A stretch of DNA of 64,000 bases from Dysidea avara (lineage: Eukaryota > Porifera > Demospongiae > Dictyoceratida > Dysideidae): positions 42,537,391 through 42,601,390 of the forward strand of contig NC_089272.1 in the NCBI RefSeq assembly GCF_963678975.1, written 5' to 3'. Position numbers and translations under genes: made by a program. The notes beneath the pieces were generated by a model. The model was not told the DNA's origin, searched no databases, and saw only the letters and a program-made list of their open reading frames with translations. Shown here piece after piece: positions 61,985 through 64,000 of this stretch (positions are counted from its first letter, which is position 1; each line of letters starts with the position of its first letter).

Positions 61985-62281
61985 TACGTACAAGGCAACT
62001 CCACCCCCCAATTGTGGCAAATGATCTGAATACCTTCTTGGCCCAGTCACTGTGCTTGTGATGGTTCCACCATGTGATAAGAATCTTGTACACATACACG
62101 AGATGGTACGTGGTACATGGCCAACAATGACACCATCCTTTCGCAGCGCAACTGCAAATCGGTCTTCTGAATTCCCGCATTCCCGCCCGCAATTCACAGT
62201 CTCTCCAACTGAAGGATCCCATATATCCTTATAGATGTGGTAGCCATGAATACAACTGGTGAGGGTAAAAGTGCTGGTCAT
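61982..62281 (-). CDS. HIRAN-like domain protein, transposon-borne
   Basis: 99 codons from ATG 62281. Core: CIHGYHIYKDIWDPSVGE, CGRECGNSEDRFAVALRKDG, VIVGHVPRTISCMCTRFL, GTITSTVTGPRRYSDHLPQ. The pattern (E/R.....N..D..AVAL...G..VGH.PR) resembles HIRAN domains, which bind DNA 3' ends in HLTF and Rad5-type proteins. Similar stand-alone proteins are common in sponge and cnidarian genomes. The TAA (61984-61982) is supplied by the LINE tail; without it the frame would run about three codons further. May be a separate gene or an upstream exon of the Ulp1-like gene 180 bp away. Confidence 0.6.
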   Translation of the reverse strand: MTSTFTLTSCIHGYHIYKDIWDPSVGETVNCGRECGNSEDRFAVALRKDGVIVGHVPRTISCMCTRFLSHGGTITSTVTGPRRYSDHLPQLGGGVALYV

Positions 62282-62445
62282 CGAGTGTGCTGATCTACAG
62301 TACTAACTTCTGCCACGTGTAGATAACTAACTCCTATAATTTCCAGCCATCTGTGAAATATTCACGGATTAAATTTTCATGGTTACAGTATCAACCGCGA
62401 AATCCGTGAAATATACATACCGCAAAATTTTCCGCGCGTATGGTA

Positions 62446-63470
62446 CATAGCTAGGTCACAAGGACAGGACTTAAGACATATTGTCCCATTTATATATTGA
62501 GGCCCTAAGCAGAAATCGTGATACCAAAATGGTCAGTCTAGTCCCCAGTGATTTAGTCTAGCTTGCAAGGAGTGTATAAACATTGGAATGGAATTTTTGA
62601 GTAAATTATTTTATGCTGACTGCCAAGATATTACTTCTGCAGGATGCATAAACACTGCCTATGGTACATTTAGTGCATTTAACATTATGTTTGAAGGTTC
62701 ATTTAAAAATTTTCTGTATATGTCAGCTCAAAAATGGAAGTGAATCATGGATGACATTGTCTGACCATTACATTAGTTGGAATTGTATTGAAAGGTGGCA
62801 CACTGGCTTGCAAGTGGGTACAGACACTTTATAAAACTTACAATTCAAATCCGTAAAGCGTGATTTGTGAAAACCATTTCGATAGCCGGATTATGCACAG
62901 GTTCATTTAATAACACAATGCTACTAATACCTTGTATCCTTGCCCCTTGTAGTTGCCCTGTACAGCAATTGTGACCTTAGTGCTCAGCAGACTCTAGCTA
63001 ACAATTATATAATGGTCACGTGAGCACGCTTTTTGCTTTGGAAAATTGCAAGGAGTAGGAAAGTGTCTACATCGACACAGATATGGACAAATGGTAAACT
63101 TCAGTGACTAAAAAGTGGATTACCAAGTCATGTCAATATGTGTGCCCTGCTGTGAAAAAGCAACTGTATAGCCACTTAAGACACAAAAAGGGCATGTACA
63201 ATTACCAAAGTAAATTTTGTATTACATTTCGCCAAAATAAATTTATTGCAGTTGGCAAAGTATTAGAAAGCTGCCATAAAGCGAGCCGTAAAGGCATTTT
63301 TGGAGCTAATGTAAAGGGAAACCATGAGAATGGCCTTTAAATAGGACAAACTGAAATTATAGTGGCAAATGCCACACATTTGAAGGTATGTTTGTAAAAT
63401 TCTTTGTTCAGCCCGTACTGGAGGTACAAATGATAGAAGAACTTTATTCAGCGGTGTGTAGCTATGCTGC
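62446..63470. other. Mostly non-coding stretch
   Basis: Nothing recognisable except a 78-codon plus-strand ORF at 63104-63340 (CPAVKKQLYSHLRHKKGM, lysine-rich) without a clear domain. It may be chance or part of an unknown element. Confidence 0.35.
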
Positions 63471-63473
63471 TCC

Positions 63474-63593
63474 TCACCGAATATTGACTCTTATTCCTTC
63501 CTCTCTCAGTCTTTCATGAATGAGGGGTATCTTCATTCCAGCATCAAACAGGGTTACAACTCGACTCCTAGTGGGTACAGACAATCGTCCCAT
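63474..63593 (-). pseudogene. Tc1/mariner-type transposase N-terminal helix-turn-helix fragment
   Basis: ATG at 63593 reads MGRLSVPTRSRVVTLFDAG, then IPLIHERLREEGIRVNI and a stop at about 63476. The spacing (VV.LF.AG...I...L...GI.V) is that of the first HTH of Tc1-like transposases. Only this 39-residue piece is present. Confidence 0.45.
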
Positions 63594-63659
63594 GGTGCTG
63601 AATGCGAGGCTCAATGCAAAAATATTAGCATAGATTCGAGAATAGGGGGTGTCTATTTG

Positions 63660-64000
63660 TGATTAATATGCCCACCATGTACGCCTCAGAAAAAAAGTAC
63701 AAATTAAAGCACACCTGTCAACTGGCATGTTCAGATCATCTGCTGCTCTTTGCAATGTTTGAGGAAACCCAGGAAGAAGATCAATACACGCTATTGCCGA
63801 AGAAAGATGGTATATCAAAAGTATGTCAAAGTTCTGGATAACAGAATGGATTTTTGTGTCATCAGCAAACATTCTTACATTTATTACTCTCGATAAGGTC
63901 CCAAATGGCTGTTTGTCGTTGTCACTGAATAGCATTAATGATTCTGGAGAAGAATCAAGTTTACCAGTTGGGCACTGGAGGGTTTGCACAGATGTCCTTA
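63660..64000 (-). pseudogene. LINE RT fragment at the right window edge
   Basis: The minus frame 63989-63663 contains VRMFADDTKIHSVIQ, an RT motif C (FADD) with the usual DTKI continuation; the sequence after it departs from known LINEs through frameshifts (DLL-GFPQTLQRAADDLN). It continues beyond the window. Confidence 0.5.

Larger units (their letters stand above)
59234..62443. mobile_element. 3.2-kb Tigger/pogo-type DNA transposon carrying Ulp1-like protease and HIRAN-like genes
   Basis: Left end CCGTACGCGCGGAA, right end complementary to CCATACGCGCGGAA, with TA on both sides (59232-59233, 62444-62445), as expected for the Tc1/mariner/pogo superfamily. Both ends have subterminal TTTTCACGG and TTTCGCGGTTG motifs. 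Contents: transposase on plus (59375-60823), Ulp1-like gene (61805-61040) and HIRAN-like ORF (62281-61982) on minus, and a 72-bp LINE tail inserted at 61913-61984. Confidence 0.82.

Overview
The window is eukaryotic (metazoan) DNA made almost entirely of transposable elements inserted into one another. There is no bacterial gene organisation. Codons are AT-rich, genes are isolated rather than in operons, one gene has a 49-bp GT-AG intron, and MITEs, LINEs and a satellite dominate. The mix of element types resembles what I know from sponges and cnidarians: PHD/RT/restriction-like-endonuclease retroelements, Tigger-like DDE transposons with zinc-finger tails, and CR1/L2-type LINEs with stem-loop tails. 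A sponge is my best guess, as an inference rather than an identification.

Layout. 1-1.5 kb: the PHD-RT part of an RLE-type retrotransposon, minus strand. 1.7-16.65 kb: one ~770-bp interspersed repeat (here called R1; an unbroken copy lies at 54.67-55.44 kb) split by four insertions. These are a 5.6-kb Mutator-like element with a 9-bp target duplication (itself holding a small Mutator-like MITE, a LINE fragment and a larger LINE), a 4.9-kb block holding a SAND-domain ORF, an RT/RLE ORF and an intronless N-terminal piece of Mediator subunit MED17, a 3.4-kb LINE, and a 151-bp palindrome. 18.9-21.4 kb: a decayed Tigger-like transposase with a PHD-like tail. 23.1-27.4 kb: LINE and RLE-element fragments, one of which breaks a minus-strand ORF made of 22-residue repeats. 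28-40 kb: two diverged copies (P and Q) of one large repeat, each carrying remains of a large orphan gene family and differing by MITE and SINE insertions. 40-42 kb: a hAT-like MITE. 42.1-47.1 kb: a LINE with a PHD-finger ORF1, minus strand. 47.5-49.7 kb: RLE and LINE fragments and a foldback. 49.9-54.6 kb: a 31-bp satellite split by a 446-bp hAT-like MITE. 55.6-58 kb: a foldback element with ~460-bp arms. 58.7-59.1 kb: a near-identical twin of the 446-bp MITE.

Most notable unit: 59,234-62,443 is a 3.2-kb transposon with matching termini and a TA target duplication. It holds a Tigger/pogo-type transposase broken by three stops and, on the opposite strand, an intact intron-containing Ulp1-like cysteine protease and a HIRAN-like protein. 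A second theme is chromatin-reader domains carried by unrelated elements: PHD in two retroelement classes and a DNA transposon, and SAND in a retroelement.

Little here looks like a working host gene. The best candidates for intact coding capacity are the Ulp1-like gene, the HIRAN-like ORF, the SAND ORF and the 3' half of the RLE element at 25.8-27.3 kb. All element names are from motif recognition; no database search was possible.
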